A stretch of DNA of 64,000 nt from Aspidiotus rigidus (taxonomy: Eukaryota > Arthropoda > Insecta > Hemiptera > Diaspididae). Shown one piece after another: positions 26,701-41,700 of this stretch. Each line of letters begins with the position of its first letter. The first letter of the stretch is position 1. The position numbers and the translations under genes are program-made. The stretch lies in the NCBI GenBank assembly GCA_035079385.1, contig JAVHKY010000010.1:620001-684000 (forward strand), in the 5' to 3' direction. The notes beneath the pieces were generated by a model, which worked only from the letters and a program-made list of their open reading frames with translations, was not told the DNA's origin and searched no databases.

Positions 26701-29700
26701 ACGAGGGCTGGCAGGGAACCTGTTTTATGGGGAACGTGGGATCTGAAAAATTTTTGCGTACCAGATCTATGACTTCATCAAATGTCACGTCTCAAGACCG
26801 GATTTTGGATTAACATGAAGGGGACTTGGACAAATTCCGACCTGTAAGCTATATATAAGGGGCTTAGAATACCTTAGAAGGACGTTCGAAGTCTAATGGT
26901 GTTTGAAGCGTAGCAAATCTGAGTCAATTGGTGTATGAATCATTGCATATCTAGTTTCTGGAAAGGGCTATCTTTCAGGCTATGTACACCGATCACCGAG
27001 CTGTATATGGTAGGGTGGGGACTTGAAAAATGTTGAGCTCGGAGCTTCGCCAGCCGACCGCAGGGTGGACGCGGACGTTTTTCCTGACTCCCCATCCCCC
27101 GATAAAACACGTTCTCTGTTAAAATTTGTGAATTCACACCACCCCGCGAGTTTCTCCCCCTTCCACCCCCCAGAAAGGAACCTTGGACGTGATTCTACGA
27201 GTTTTGTATCCTAACCCTTAATTCGAAGATTCACCCTGCTAGTTTCGTCTAATATCTTGTATACCTTCTCTTCCTTTATAACCGTGATTCCGAGGCTCTC
27301 TCCAACTATAACGTCATCAACCGTGATTCCAAGCCTAATTCTCCCCCCTCATCCTTGTAGTCTAATCTGTAAGTGGTTTAGCATGGGCTATTAGCCTGAT
27401 TTCATGAAAAATAATAATAGGGCTAGTCCCAGTGTAATGGAGGCTAAGGAGCAGAGCCCCGATCCTGAAATCTGCGAATATGACGTCGTCAGTCGTGACT
27501 CGGAGGCTTATAAGGAGACTCGAGCAGTGTTACTATGTATTAGGCTCAGTTTAATGGAGACTGGTGCGAGGCTCACGAGCAGGGTGAGTGACCCCGAGAG
27601 TGGAAGAGAGTGACGTCATTGCATTTTTTCGAATAGCCTCGTCCTCACCGCCCTCAGAACCACAGCTGTCTAAAGAAGTCGAAAACTGTGATTACTCTTG
27701 GAAAAACGATCACGATTTTTGTCGATTTTCCAAGCGTTCTTGACCGGGACTACTCCTGGGGAAACCGTCACGGTTTTTTGTCACGTCCGATGAAGTCATC
27801 AGTGACTTTGCTTCTCTTCAATGGCTCGAAAAAATGTTGGTCCGATGCCACTTTCATTACATTAAGCCTAACGCAAGGGCGCGCCCCGGGAAGCTAGTTT
27901 GTCTTGCATACAATATTCTGAAGTTATATCTTTACCAGGCGACTATCGCTTGTTCCGCTCATGAGCTAGTTATTATTTTTGAAGTTCATGAGTGTCTGTT
28001 GTGTAAGTAATCAAAATTTTTCTTCCTTGAGCGTGCACCTTCAGCGACCATAATCCACTGCATAATAAAATGCACCGTGCGCCATCAAATTAAATCTTGA
28101 AGGTCTCAGCGAACGCTGATTGTACTTCTTGTACTCTCTTTCTCTCCTGTCTTCCACTCTTTCCGCGATTTTTAAACGCGCGTTGGAGTTTACGGCCATT
28201 GAGTTTTCTTGAACGTTTACAGAAAGTTGTGCGTGCAAAAAACCGGAACTTATTACTCCTAAATGTGCCAAATATTGCGACACATAGTTTATCGCGGTAA
28301 AAACTACTGTACTTGGGTAACGAAAAAAGTTTCTCAAATATGACGCTTTTCCACCCACCTATTCAATTTGCTACCTTTAAGCACGTATCATAAAACGCGT
28401 ATCACGAATGCTGTGACGGAGTCGTACTATCGCGTATCGTTTATCGGAAGCTCGTTTGAAGAGAAAGGGGGCAAAAAAAAAGTTCTCGCGCTTCGAAGCC
28501 TTATGATCGACCCAAAAAATTTTTTCGACGGATACGTATATACGACTGCGAACGTCATTTTATCGCGGAAACGGTCTTCCGCTAAATGGAATGACCTTCT
28601 TCGTTCTATTAATTTTAATTAAAACGTACTGGTTTCGAAATAACTTACAGGAATTTTTTATCGAACAACGAACGCTAGCACCGATGCTGCTGTTGTTACT
28701 TCTGCTATACGGACTGCACTTGGCTGTGTATCAGAGAAATCGTGTGTGCTCGCTTTTCGATGCATGTGATGCCATTAACCCATATACTTCGTTCAATATT
28801 TGAAAACATGTACGAGCTTATTATCGCACGCATGTTTGTTTGTTATTTTTTTCTCGATATTATACCTTGATTATTCCTGAAATCTGTCTGCCAGCCTCGC
28901 GCCGGCAACTTTCGCGCGGATCTCATCATCGAGATGATCGGTGAATGTAAATTCGTTGAAATTTGAGAGAACACTTTATGCGACACGGAAAAAAAAAAAA
29001 AATAACATTCAAGTTCACTCGATGCGATCGTCAGGTATGCAGATGATTTATATACGAATATATCGCATCGCCGGGTGTTCGTATTTTCTGATGATGTAGC
29101 GGATGTATTTTCGTCTTCTCTGATTCGCGTGCGAGCGAGTGCGATGCATAAATAACGGTGGTCTCTGTACAATGTGGATACACGTATCATCTACACCCCG
29201 TTTATCATCTCATTGTCGTAAAAAAACCAATTCTAATTACTCTCTTTCCTCCCATCCGCCTCTTCATCAATTGCTGCAAAGCTCTACAGGACTGCGTGCG
29301 TGGGCATACATAAAATTGGATGAAATATTTTTTAAATACGTCGTACAAGAATGGGCCTAAAAGTGGGTCGGATCCAATCGAACAGATTGACGTACAATAT
29401 GCGTTCTTTGCGATTATCTTGTCAGTTGGATAAGGGTGAACAATGATGTTATCGGGGAGAACCGGCGTGAGAAATGTTCGTCATGAATGAATGAGAAAGT
29501 TTTGTTGTAGAGTGATTAATAGAATTAATATCCGATCTTCGAAATTATAATATATAGGTAATAGGAGGAGTACCTAGAAAAATTTTGACGTAAAGGATTT
29601 GGACTTGATAAAATTTTGACAATCTAGTTATAATATATGATAGGAGTGGGACTTGAAAAAATTTCTTCGACTTTTGAGTCACAATATATAATAAAAAGGG

Positions 29701-32700
29701 GACTGAGTTCTCTATTATTATTTTGGTTGGGAACTCCTATAATATGATTAATTGTGGAATTTTTCCAGATCTTGACATGAAAAAATTTAGATTAAAACAA
29801 TATAAAATTTTTTTGTACGTTTAAAAATCACAACTTGTCAAAAGGAATCGTAATTATTTAGTGAATGGTATAAATTCTGAAAATCTACATCTCTTGAGCT
29901 CTATCTTGGGAGAAAAAAAGGCTCCTTAGAAAAATGAATTTCCGTTATCTTATTATAGTCAATGAGGGAAAAAAGATCGAGAGACCCAGATACTGAAGTG
30001 CATGGCCACTTAGTCTTATTTCATTTTTATTTTCATCTTTGCGGATGCATAGCGGCTCTTGAATAGCCGAGGCAAGAGCACCGAAAAAATATAAAGAAAA
30101 ATAAAGTTTCCTACCAAAAGGTACGTTGTGACGTCACAACTCGAGATACAAATTCTGTATTACCAAAAATTTTATTTTTTGCATAGCATTTTTAGAATTT
30201 CTGTGAAGTCTGGCGAGTTTTATTTTTGCATGGAATTTTTCGAATTCTATGATAATTAGGGCAAGTAAAAATATTTTTCACATATTTTTTTTGCTACTAG
30301 TTATGACGTAAATAGTTCGAAAATCATCCGTTTCAGCATACCTTGGGTACCCCATTGAAATTTGATAGCACATATTTTTACATATTTAGTGAAAAAAAAA
30401 TATTTTCACATATTTTCCATTTTTTCCCTAAAAGCTAATTTTAACTCGATTTCTCGCAACTCATTGTGAAATTTTGGACATTTTTAGAGGTAATAGGCAA
30501 AGTTTTTTGTTCAACAACCTGCACATGTATGTGTTCATCAACTGCAATCAAAGTCTTTTTTAATATTTCTTTTATAAAATTGATTTTTAGAATTTTCTGT
30601 ACTCAAAATGACGTATATTTTTAATATTTCTTTTATTCAATTGATTTTTAGAATTTTTTGTACTCAAATTGACGTTTTCTTTTAAAAAATTTATTAGCAC
30701 ATATTTCCACATATTTTGAGATTTTAAAAAAATATTTCAGACGGATAAAAAAATATTTTTACTTGCCCTAATGATAATTTGTGGGAATACTTCTGCATCG
30801 TGGATCTTGACGAGCAAAAAGGAACTGAATCTCTCAGGTTTTGGATCTCAGTGAAACAAAGATGCGAATCCCTTGGTTTCCAGACCTTGACAAGAAGAAA
30901 TTCAGATTATTTGTGCCCTAGTTCTCAGGAAAAAAAAGAGCTCCAGATATTTTGAAAAGAATGAAAAAATTAATTTTCGTCATCAAGAAATAATAAATAA
31001 ATAGATGAATAAAAAACAAGAGACCCGGATACTGAAGTGCATGGCGACTCACTCTTGGTTTTACTCCGATTCATATGAATGAGAATAATAAAGTGGTACA
31101 CTAAACATGTATCTTTAGGCAATCTAATATACCTATTAAAAATGTTCGATTCAAACTTTTTCTTGTATCAATCGACAATCAAACCGATTAAGTGATGCAT
31201 CCAAATCTCAATTTGCAAACAAACGGGTGATTAAAAAACAAAAAACAAAAAAATACCCAACTGAGAGTGATCTTATTTGATCATTCTAAAGGTCTAACCT
31301 ACTTTTTTTTTTCATGTAGTCATATTCATTATTCGAGTTTTCCCGACACGTTATCTGCATAATGCCGAGTGCTAGAAACGGATACGTGGAATGAGCAGTA
31401 CTCACACATTTGAATGCAAAAACAAGGTGTACAGCTGCCTTATTTCCAGATTTATGTATACTTCTAAAATCATGTTGAAATTTTTCTGCATGAGAAGATA
31501 ATAATTTGACGGAAGGAATGTTCCCTCATCTTTGCCCGATTTTGTAAACAATTTGTGGATAGATTCCTGATACTTGCACAAACAGTTTATGGTAATTGAA
31601 ATTTGAAAATTTGTCTTTCCAACAACGGTACCCTACTTTCTCCCTATTTTTCTTTTTCATTAGTCTGTTCCTAACTTGATTACGGTTCTCCAATTCAGGC
31701 CCACTCCAGCTAAACAACTCCCTCTAATCTTCCCGGCGTCAACTGCTCTCAATAAAATACAAACTCTACTCAGCCTATGCGATGAGACAAGAGTTCCTCC
31801 TCTCTTTTACCGCGCTTGTTCACTAAATGTTAACTTTTTGGCTTCAATAGGCCAATAACCAGTATTCATCCTTATTGTCCCTATCTGCCCACTCTCGAGT
31901 CTATAACCAAAAGTTTAGTTGCAAAGCTCGTTAAGTAATTGATAAGCTTCGCTTTGTGGAACCCGCTAGCTCCGCGGCCCAGTTGGATAAGTTAGCCTTC
32001 CTTTATGTTTGAATGAGTCGACAATATTAGGTTTCCAAACAGGAACGCTTGGATGTACAAAACCATTGTTGGAGGGAAAATATGAAGTTCAAAGAAAGTG
32101 AGTTTATCCTGGAGTTGCTATGAGGTGGGCTTTAGCCGTGTGAGGGCAAATTAGCAATCCGTATTATCTATATTTTAGTACATACAATAAAACATTCATG
32201 ATGTTGTACGATAGGGAACAGTATTTTTTGAAGTTGAATCTAGCTTAGAAAAATGTCAATAATCTAATGTGGACAAATTCCTGTAATATCTGTCCTAGAT
32301 AAATTCTTCTGTGCAATCGAACTCGACTTAGGTTGATGACCTGATCCTCAAGTCCCATTCTCAAGTTTCTGCCCACATCTTTTACACGGCGTGACAATTT
32401 TTCGGTCATGCTCTGGCATTCTAAAAAAATTATGCTATTCTAGAAGTGTTCGTTTAATCGTTGGGTCAGTTGCTTTCTTGTTCTCGCTAAAGATGGTTTT
32501 TTAACCGAAAGCGCTTCGACTTTTCTGCAGTTTTTGCAAGTCCTTACTTTCGTGAGTAATTTTCTTTTTTGTTTGCATTTCTGTAGTCTCTTGAGTACAT
32601 CTTCATAAGAATAGCCGTAACTCGGAGAATCGTATTAATTCTATTAATTGCGCTAATGCGGCGTGTTTGTGATTCCTATTCCTAAAGTTTCGTTCCCAAC

Positions 32701-35700
32701 GGTTGTCTTTCTCCGCACATATTTGGTCCGTCTGTACATGTTTGCAGTTTCGTTTGAGACTTAAGTTTGTAAAAGTTCGGTTTCATTCTGATTGTGATTA
32801 CACAATGAAGAAACTAGAAAATTTTATTACTTGTTAAAGTGAATCAGATCGGAGTTACGGAGATGGTACGGTAAGAATATGTTGATCAAAAATTCAAGAA
32901 CTTCCCCAGGTACGGGTGTACACGAAAAGATATTGGAAGGAAAGTTTTTGAAGAACGATCGCCTCACGATGAAATTGGCAACCTGAAAGGAAGTAGAAGG
33001 TATTGAGAAAGAAAGAACGGACTTTTGGCTTGTATAGGTGTAGCTCGTTGGTCGAAAATATTCCTGGAATGATGACTTCACAAAAGTTGGACGCAGATGC
33101 GTTTGCGTTTGTGGACGTTTTCTGACGGATTGCAGGTTCCTTGCCAAAAGAAGGAACAACTCTGGAAATCTTCAAATCAGAATCATCTATCTTTTACTTT
33201 TTTCAGTTTTGAAGTTCCGCCTGAAGTCTTGGCACCCCGGTTTTCGGACGCTACACCCAACTTTTTCAAAATTCATCTACCTCAGCTAGAATATTTAAAG
33301 GTTTATGAAATTCACTAAACCGACGAAATGACAGTCAAGTGCATCAGAAACTCAGCATGTACGATTAAGTGCATTCCTGGTGGACCGAAATACAATTGAC
33401 TCATTCTCGTCCGCAATATTGGGAGTATGGTCCTTCTTCCCTACGAGGGGAAGATTAGCAGCACAACAGAGTTGATAGAGTGTGGATACATTCTGACACA
33501 AAAACGTAGCATACACAAATGGGCTCCTTTCCTTACCAATTTGACGGGAAGGATGCCAACGCATATGAGAAGTGCAGCACGATTCAACTTATTTTCACCC
33601 AAAATTACATCGGGCACTGGGGTGGCTTGTAATTTTCAGATATTCATTCCAAAACTACGGGACATAGCGACCTAATCCCTTTTCCAACTGGGCATAGGTT
33701 GACGAACTCACTGCTGCAAAATGACGGTAGGAGTCGACTTTACGTAATGTGTGTAACTGTGCAGTACTCCATAGAAGTTGTCGTCGCTGACTTTATTGAA
33801 CAAAATAGCTTTTGTTTGTGTTTTCTTTTTATTATTCATCATTCGTGAAAATATAATTTAATACTCTGTACGAGCATTAATTTTGATTAATTGACGTCAC
33901 GTTCGCGTGCAATTTTTTCTTTACCCCTTTTCTTTTAACAAAAAAAAACTCATCCTCTTGTTTTTGCTTTCGTCTCTGTTGCAGCGTTGAAAGTGAAGCT
34001 GATGTTACGACGTCCTATCAATCAACTTGTTGCTCAAGGCATTATGCCACGTAAGTTGAACCCATCGTTGCTAGATTATTTTGTGTATGGTACTTATAAC
34101 TAATATCGCGTACTTTGTACTTCGTTTATGGAGTAAACAGTTCCAGAATGAATGAACAAATTAATTAACAAGGCTTTAATTCAATTGATGTGACGTTTTC
34201 GCTGGTATAGAGGTGGAGGAGAGAAAGAACTAGGAGATAATAAATGATATAAGTGCGTGGTACGTGGTTGTGAAAGAATTTCGCTCGGGATAAGTTTAAT
34301 AGGACGCGCGAAATAGCAATGTCAAGTGTCAAAAATGAATATTATGTGCGTACTTTCCTTTTCTATTTTATTTTATTATTATTTTTTTTTTTAGTCCACG
34401 ACGACGATAATAATGATAATAATAATAATAAGGATGATGATTGTTATTTGAATTTGTTGAAGAAGAGCAAGAGAGGGGAGGAAAAGTATCAAATCTGGGA
34501 CATCATATTTCGTACAACTGCCCCGTTAACTGAGGAGTGATACGCTCGTTAATCACTTTACACTCGTGTAAATAGTATCATTTTTTTTTTCTCGCCGTTG
34601 CGGATGCTTTTTGGAAAGCTATTGGGACGACCGACCGTACCCAAGAAGTGTGTCTCCGTCATCCACGTGCAATTCGTGCGATTTTGAAAGCAAGCGAGTA
34701 TGTACATAATAACGGATTTACGAACAAGAGAGGAAAGCTCGCCCGAGCGAATTTTTCGGTAAATGAGGTCTTCTCTGTCAAGAAGTTGTTCGAGATGAGA
34801 GAGGATTATCGCGTGTAAGCTGCGTTGGATGCGAATGAGACGAAGGAGTCCCAGATATTGTAGTATGTTCACCTTGTGGTAATATAAATGGAAGTGTGGC
34901 CACCGTTTAGATGTGAGAATGTTGTTTGTAAACGATGTATGCCGTATCGTACGTGTCGTGTTTGTGTAATGAAGGCAACTACCGTAGTATTAAATGACAT
35001 CGAGAAGACAATCGTCGTATTTTTTTTTTTGCACTCTAGGCTTTTATCTTTTATGTATTTTTTATTACTAGTGCGAGGAAAAATAGCCTGCGGAAATGCA
35101 CATTATGGTACTGGACAAGTACCCACCGTGTGAGCGATATTTTTGCGGTGATAAGGTACGATGTTTGAAATTGAATAGAAGGCGGGGTTAGGACATTTGC
35201 GTGCGTATTGTCAAAATTGTGAGTGGTTAGTGCGAGTGCTGACATAATGGAGACTCTGGTATGACACTTCGGGGCCTATTATTATTAGCCCAACTGTTAT
35301 TATTATTATTGTATCTATATTAACTTATGCACGAAAGGAGACAATCGCTATACACTTCTACCGCGGCAATTGCGGGGCCTATCGCTTTATTTGCATGCAC
35401 TTTTGTAGCGCGACGTTATAGCCTTCTATTTTAGTTATTGTAGTGGGAAATTGAGTCGTCACTGCACGTATGTCGTCCAGTCAATAGAAAAGATTACCGG
35501 AGAACTGAAAGTGTTCGTTGCATTATCGATTCGGTCAGAGTTGTACTTTCTATTCTTGAGGATTGAACACCCGGCTTGGTGTAAGCGTTCTTGTCTGAGG
35601 CAACTTGGTCCGGTGACTTGGCACTTTGACCTCGTATTTTGAAACTTTGTATCAGCCGGAAATTATGTCGACCAATCTAACAGGTGATATTGGGAAGTAA

Positions 35701-38700
35701 ATTGTGCAACAAACAAACAAACATGATGTTCAAAATCCTCTAGGGCTCTTGCACCGTTGGGCGAAATACCTGAACAAATGATTAGAGCCTGCCACGATCA
35801 GAAACTGTGGGAAGCCTGAAGTTGCAGATAGTTTTTCGGGGGGTTCTGCCTGTTGATACCCAGAATAATCTTTTAACAAAGATGGGGGATTATTTTGAAA
35901 AATTTGCCGTGCGCTGTATGATATCCGGCCAAAATAAGAATGGTTCAAGTCCAACGTCGTTAGCAAGAATGGACCAAGTCGTCCTCCTATCATACATAGC
36001 TCAAAGGTTGGACTTGGAAAAATTTTGACTCTTGAGCCATAATAATTATATGTAATAAGAGAGGGACTCGAAAAAATTCTTACTATAGGTTTTGAAAAAC
36101 TTTTGATACAATTTTCTGGATCTAATAGTTAATATGACGATAGAAATATTATTTTTATGTACGAGTAGAACAGCACGCAATTATGCGGTTCTCGCAGGTA
36201 AAGCTCATGGCGCTATGGCTCAAAAACTTTTATACGAGTCCTAAAAATTCCTATGCTGCAACGGAGAGGGCCGTTGAAAGGGTTTGGGATTCTTTAAAGC
36301 AGAGGAGAGGAAAAGATTGTCAAGAACGATTTCAAGGTGAGCCTTCTGATAGCAGATTTTCCCCCTTGTTGATCCTACCAACACAGAATACGAGGTTGGT
36401 TTCACCATTAGTCCTCAAAAACAAGACTTCCCTCTGGTAAAGTACCGAAGACAAATTCGAGATGAACTTGTGATGGCTTTGTGAAAGATAACTGAGTCTA
36501 GAGAGACTTTAGGTTGTACAATTTGTGGGTCTTGGAAAATCTTTGAGTAGGTTCTCCAGTTTTTTTTTTCGATCTTGAATTATGAAGAAGAAGAAGGACG
36601 CGAGGTTTTAAAAGTCGGGATTTTGCTTCGGAAACTTGGTTAAAGGGGCATCATTTGGTGGAAATATAGGGGGGGGGCAGTGCCCTAGTTTTGGTGCTTG
36701 AAAGAATAAATTTCCTATAAAGTATAAAAACTCGCGGCCCACCTAGTTAGTTGCTTGTGGTTGCCTTCATTAAGTTTGTTAATCGAGGCAACCATTGTTT
36801 TATAGGAGTCACTCGCGTTCGGTGTGAAGCTCGGAGGTCGGAATTTATTCGAGTCCCTTTCCCATCAAATATAGCTTGAAAATCGAAATTTTAACAGGGA
36901 ACCTTTTTTATCGTGGGTTTTTCCGGAAAAAACGTTCGAGAATCGAAATTTGTGACCCCGTCTATAGAAACCCGCCTTAGCATTGGATATCGATCAGGAG
37001 AAGAGGATCTTTTACAGGGGAAGGAAGATTCCTTTTCTCCTGATTGTAATGAACTCTAAGGCGAGTTTCTGTAGACTGGGTCTTATTTTTTCAAATCCTC
37101 TTCGTATCATGTATAACTTTGTGGGCGAGGCCCGAGACTTCATAGGTCAGCCTTGTGATATCACAATCTGATGACGTCATAGATCAGTTTTTTCTAATGA
37201 CGTTATAGATCAATTTTTTTCTGATGACGTCATAGACCATTTTTTTTCTGAGTTCCCTTCCTATCATATATAGCTTGGAAGGTGGGGCCTGTGATGTCAC
37301 AGTTTGATGACCTCACAGATCAGTTTTTCTTCAAGTTCCCCTCCTATCAATGTATAACTTGGGTTGAGTATGAATTGTCGCAGGCTCTCTAGATGGTAGG
37401 GCTTCGACCTAATTTCGGAAATCAAAAATATGTTTCAAAAGTGAAGAAAGAAATTCTGGTTTATGAACTACGGATATAAGTGTATGATCGAAATAGAAAA
37501 GCCTCCCTTACAGTTGCGATGAAAGAGCGACAAGCAAAAACTAAGCTCATAGTTTTTAAGTTGACTCAAGGATTCAGTAGAGAGTGACACTCTGACCGAA
37601 TCGATTGAAGAAGAAAGCCCACGAAGCTTTACGAGAATGATTAGTAATTTTTCCCGCAATTTCGTGGAAAATTTTCAGAAACAACGTATCGTGTGTTGTA
37701 CATTATCATCAGCTTCTCCGTGATTTTTTCTGTTTATATTCCGTTTAGCGCGTTTGCTTTGACTGGACGATTATTTAGCGTCAGCATGATGTGAAATTTA
37801 TAGTGTGGATTGTGTTTTCGTTATATTTACAGAATTAAAAACATCGCCTACCATTCACGAACAACGTCAAAAATTAGAAAGAGCCAAAATGGGCGATCTT
37901 TTAAAAGCTAAAATACAACAAAGGCCGGATAGGCAGGAACTTGTCCGCCAACATATACTCGAAGGTAAATGGACCGTACAGCTCGTTTGAATTTCAGCGA
38001 TGTATTGTAGGATGAGTTGCGAAATGACGCGCGCACTGGCGTGGCACCTTAAGATGAAATTTAATGTTGAAAATATTGTCAATTGGAGTGGCTGGGTGTG
38101 TAACTTTAGGTATAATTGTCGGTGATCGTATCCCTCGAGATTTTGTCGACTGTTCGAGTTTTCTTGTACTTGATCTGAAAATTTTTAATGTTCGGTGAAA
38201 AATTTCTGGAATGAGGCCCAAGGTATTCGTCGCGTTTCGCTGCTGGTCAAATTACGATTTTTTTTTTAATGTTCTTGTGTATTTTTTGATGCGGAGACTC
38301 TCGTGGTAGAACATGCAAAATTTTCTCTGAAATTGTTCTAGGAAAAAAATTATGTCTAGTTTTCGTTGATCAATGTATACCAAAATTTGAAATTATGTAA
38401 GATGTAACACTAAAAATGACACACTTTGCGATTATTATTCGAATTAGGTTTGACCATGAGGGTTATACACGTACACGTGTACTTTGATGCCGTAAAAGTT
38501 TTTCATCAACTCTTCCTACTACAAATTTCGCATTTACAAAACTTCGAACGAGGCGTTTTATTCCGCGCACTACGAAGCTTTTTATTTGAGAAATAAAATC
38601 ATATCAACTTTATTCATCCTTATTCGAGACTTCGTTGTCAGCGACTGCAGGGAATTCTCGTAATTTTTATTATTGCGTGAAACGGTCTACGCGCGTTACG

Positions 38701-41700
38701 TCATTCCTTCTAAAAATTGAATATGATTCTTTTGCGATGAAAAAAAGCGACGAATTAGATAACAGATTGAAGGAGATCGAATCCATAGGGAGGCGAATGG
38801 AAAAAATTCAGGATAGAGAAATTAGTTTAAAAATGACGTTCAACTTCTTTCAACTAACAATACCAATTCTTTTTCCCAAAATCTGACTCCGATCTTTTGA
38901 CCTGTAATCTGGATATGACTGGACTTGGATTTTAAATTTCAATGAATCATTTCTGTAGTTCAGCGAAAGGTCTAGGTGATTATTGGAACATGAGGGGGAT
39001 GATCTGTTTTGATCTGTGACGCTACGTCATCTCTTGAGTATCAATAGAGAGAAAATTTTCTCGTGAAAAATCTCATTTTTTCGTTCGTCAATTTGCTTTT
39101 ATTCTCGTCAAGCTTCCAACTTTTCTATTCCGGTATGTTCTTATCAAGGGGCTTAAAGTAAAGATTTTGAATTACGATTCGAACTCAGACCAATCGAAGG
39201 AAAATCGGGTCGCGGAGTTCTTTTAGCCAGAATCTCTGATATGAAGGTAGTATCATTCTCTCACGTCTAAAAATTTTATATTCTGTATGCTCTTCTCTCG
39301 CTACCCTCTCGAATGAATCATCCATATTACTTTTCTTATATCCTATTTTCCAATATGTTCGCCTTCTCCTTTTGGTCTCCCCGAGGATTGTTGCCGAAAT
39401 AAGGTATGAAAGTGGTGATGCATACGCGAAGTTGTAAATCTCTGAAATTGAGAACAAAATTTGTGAAACGTATCATACCTGTCTTTCTTTCTAATATTCA
39501 CTTGAAGTCGAGTAGCGTTGTTGACTTCGATAAGACTCGGAAAACTTTCCTTCCACTTTTCAGCTCGGAAGAAGACCATAATTTCTATGGATTTGACTAT
39601 CTTTCTCTTGCCGCGCCTCGTCTTTCTGAGTTCATTATTGACGAAAGCATAACTCTCAATTTCATTGTATCTTGATATGGAATCAGACCTTATTGAACCA
39701 CCTTTTATACCCCGAGACTTGAAGTATCGATCGTCAATTCGTATAGAGATTGAGAAATTTGGAAGATAAGGCTATGAGAAACTCATTGAGAATTTTTTAC
39801 AATGTAATATTTCGCTTTTGTCGCATGTGATGCCCCGCCCTTCCTCCATGGTGGAGTGGGTGTGGTTTGCGTATGCGTTAGTTTTGTTCCTTTTAATATC
39901 AGAATCGTCTTTTTTGAGTATCACTTCAATGTTGGAAGAATCTCCTCGGCAATCCCGATCCTCTTCTTGACAACTCACAAGCGCAATACCCCAGGTATAC
40001 AAAACATCAGGACACTCAACAACACACCACCTCAGTTGACTTGTTTTATGTCTTTACTGCACCCTCAAATCTGATTTGAAACCTAAGGAAAATCCCCCAT
40101 TTTTGTGAGTCTTTCCCCCCTACCATCACTAATCCGCCGTCTACATACCCCCCCGAAACCCCAGGAAAATTTCCCAATTTTTCTAATCCACCCTCCATGG
40201 CAACATATGCAACACCAAACCCCAAAGCCAGTCGTGCCCAACCATCAACAAATATTTATATCGCATTAAATACATGATACATGATCTTTATTCATTTGGC
40301 TGCGCTGGAAAATCCTTTTCTGAGCCTTTAGTCGCTGTCTTCTTCTTTCGTCAAGGTTAATCTTCCTCTTCTTCCTGCAAATCTGTATGTGGATGATACA
40401 GAGGTGTTGAGTAGGCCATAGTGTGGTTCTGCATTTGCCCATTCCATTCTAGGTCCATCTTCTTCTTCATGACTGTGGTTGCAGTTCCATGCCTCTCCAG
40501 AACCTAGCCCGAGGTTACTCGGAGCAAGCGCTTCATCGACACCATTACCCTTGTTGAGACCGATCAAGGCTGCCCCGCTCATGCCTTTACGGCTCACACT
40601 CAAATAACGTGTGCTGTGGCCCATCATTCCAGCGCGAACACGTTGCCTGCTCAAATTTCTTCGGCTAGTCGTGGCTACTTAACACCTGCGTCAGGTGAAA
40701 GTTCAGCTGACCATGATCTCGGCTCCTCTCACTCATCAAGGTCGCGTATTGACATACGGGCCGTCCATTTACCCAGCTCACTTTGAGCAATCCTTGCTTT
40801 CCATTTTCGAAGCAAGGAGCGCCCGGCCTCGTGCTTGACCCATGCAGCATCTTGATCGGTCTTTATCCTCGTTTTCACTTTGAACACCACCGCTTTTCCC
40901 TCGGCAAGGAGCTCAAATGAGGGTGAATGTGCTAATGCTCAAAGAGCCTCCGTCCAGACAGTGCGGTAGGTCGCTCTTCGTTGGATCTTTACCATTCTCT
41001 TGAGAAGGCGGTGCTCATGATCTTGCTTCTTGCTTCTCTCAGCCTTCCTAGGTTTCTCATCGAGCGCTGCCCTACCCGCCTTTTCCGCTGTCATCAGGAG
41101 ATGGTGCCTGAAGCTCTGCTTTGAGTCAACCAAATACCTAGGTCTTCCTTATCTTCTTGGTGTTGATTTCCACACCTTGCAGACGAAAGGTGGGTAGACT
41201 GAACTTTCTATAGGTGAATCACTTGCTGCAAGTCCCACTCGTTCCAATGCGTCACTGTTTCTCTAGAGCCCGGTTTACCCTACTCTCCATCGCTACAGTT
41301 ATTTCAGCAGTGCGTACCGACATACCAGATAAGCTCAACATCCGGTGGCAGCTTCACCTTACAAACTCCGTTGAAGCGAAGTACCACAAGAGCAGCTTAA
41401 GGACCGACGCCCAGTAATATCTGAGAGAGAGAGCGATGCTGAGTGAATGAGTCTGACATTTTCTCAATATCTTATTCGTCCATCTCGAAATATCAGGACA
41501 GAAATATCGTGCTTCGTTTTCCCTCATTTCTTGGAAGAGAAAAAAAAATCTATGACACGTACTACTACGAGTTTATTTTACGCGCCTAACCCACGCATAG
41601 ATGAAGACCTGTTAATTTTAACGCGTCTGTTCCGTCAGGGGCAGCAAATTTATAATAAAAGTCGCTCCAATTGACACGTTGTAAAAAAACATAATTATGA

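Larger units (their letters stand above)
35700..37460. repeat. Minisatellite-family cluster in MRTF intron 2
   Basis: Several units of the TCCTATCATATATAGCT family (near 35,985-36,090, 36,865-36,890, 37,098, 37,252 and 37,337), mixed with GTGATATCACAATCTGATGA modules and a 130-bp hairpin at 36,953-37,082. Confidence 0.65.

Noticed and set aside
31969..32010. tRNA-like A-box sequence
   Set aside because: No T-arm consensus or cloverleaf follows; at most a SINE head relic.
38635..38886. Possible extra MRTF exon with coiled-coil-like sequence
   Set aside because: No matching splice sites in phase 1, and the MRTF frame is already continuous without it.
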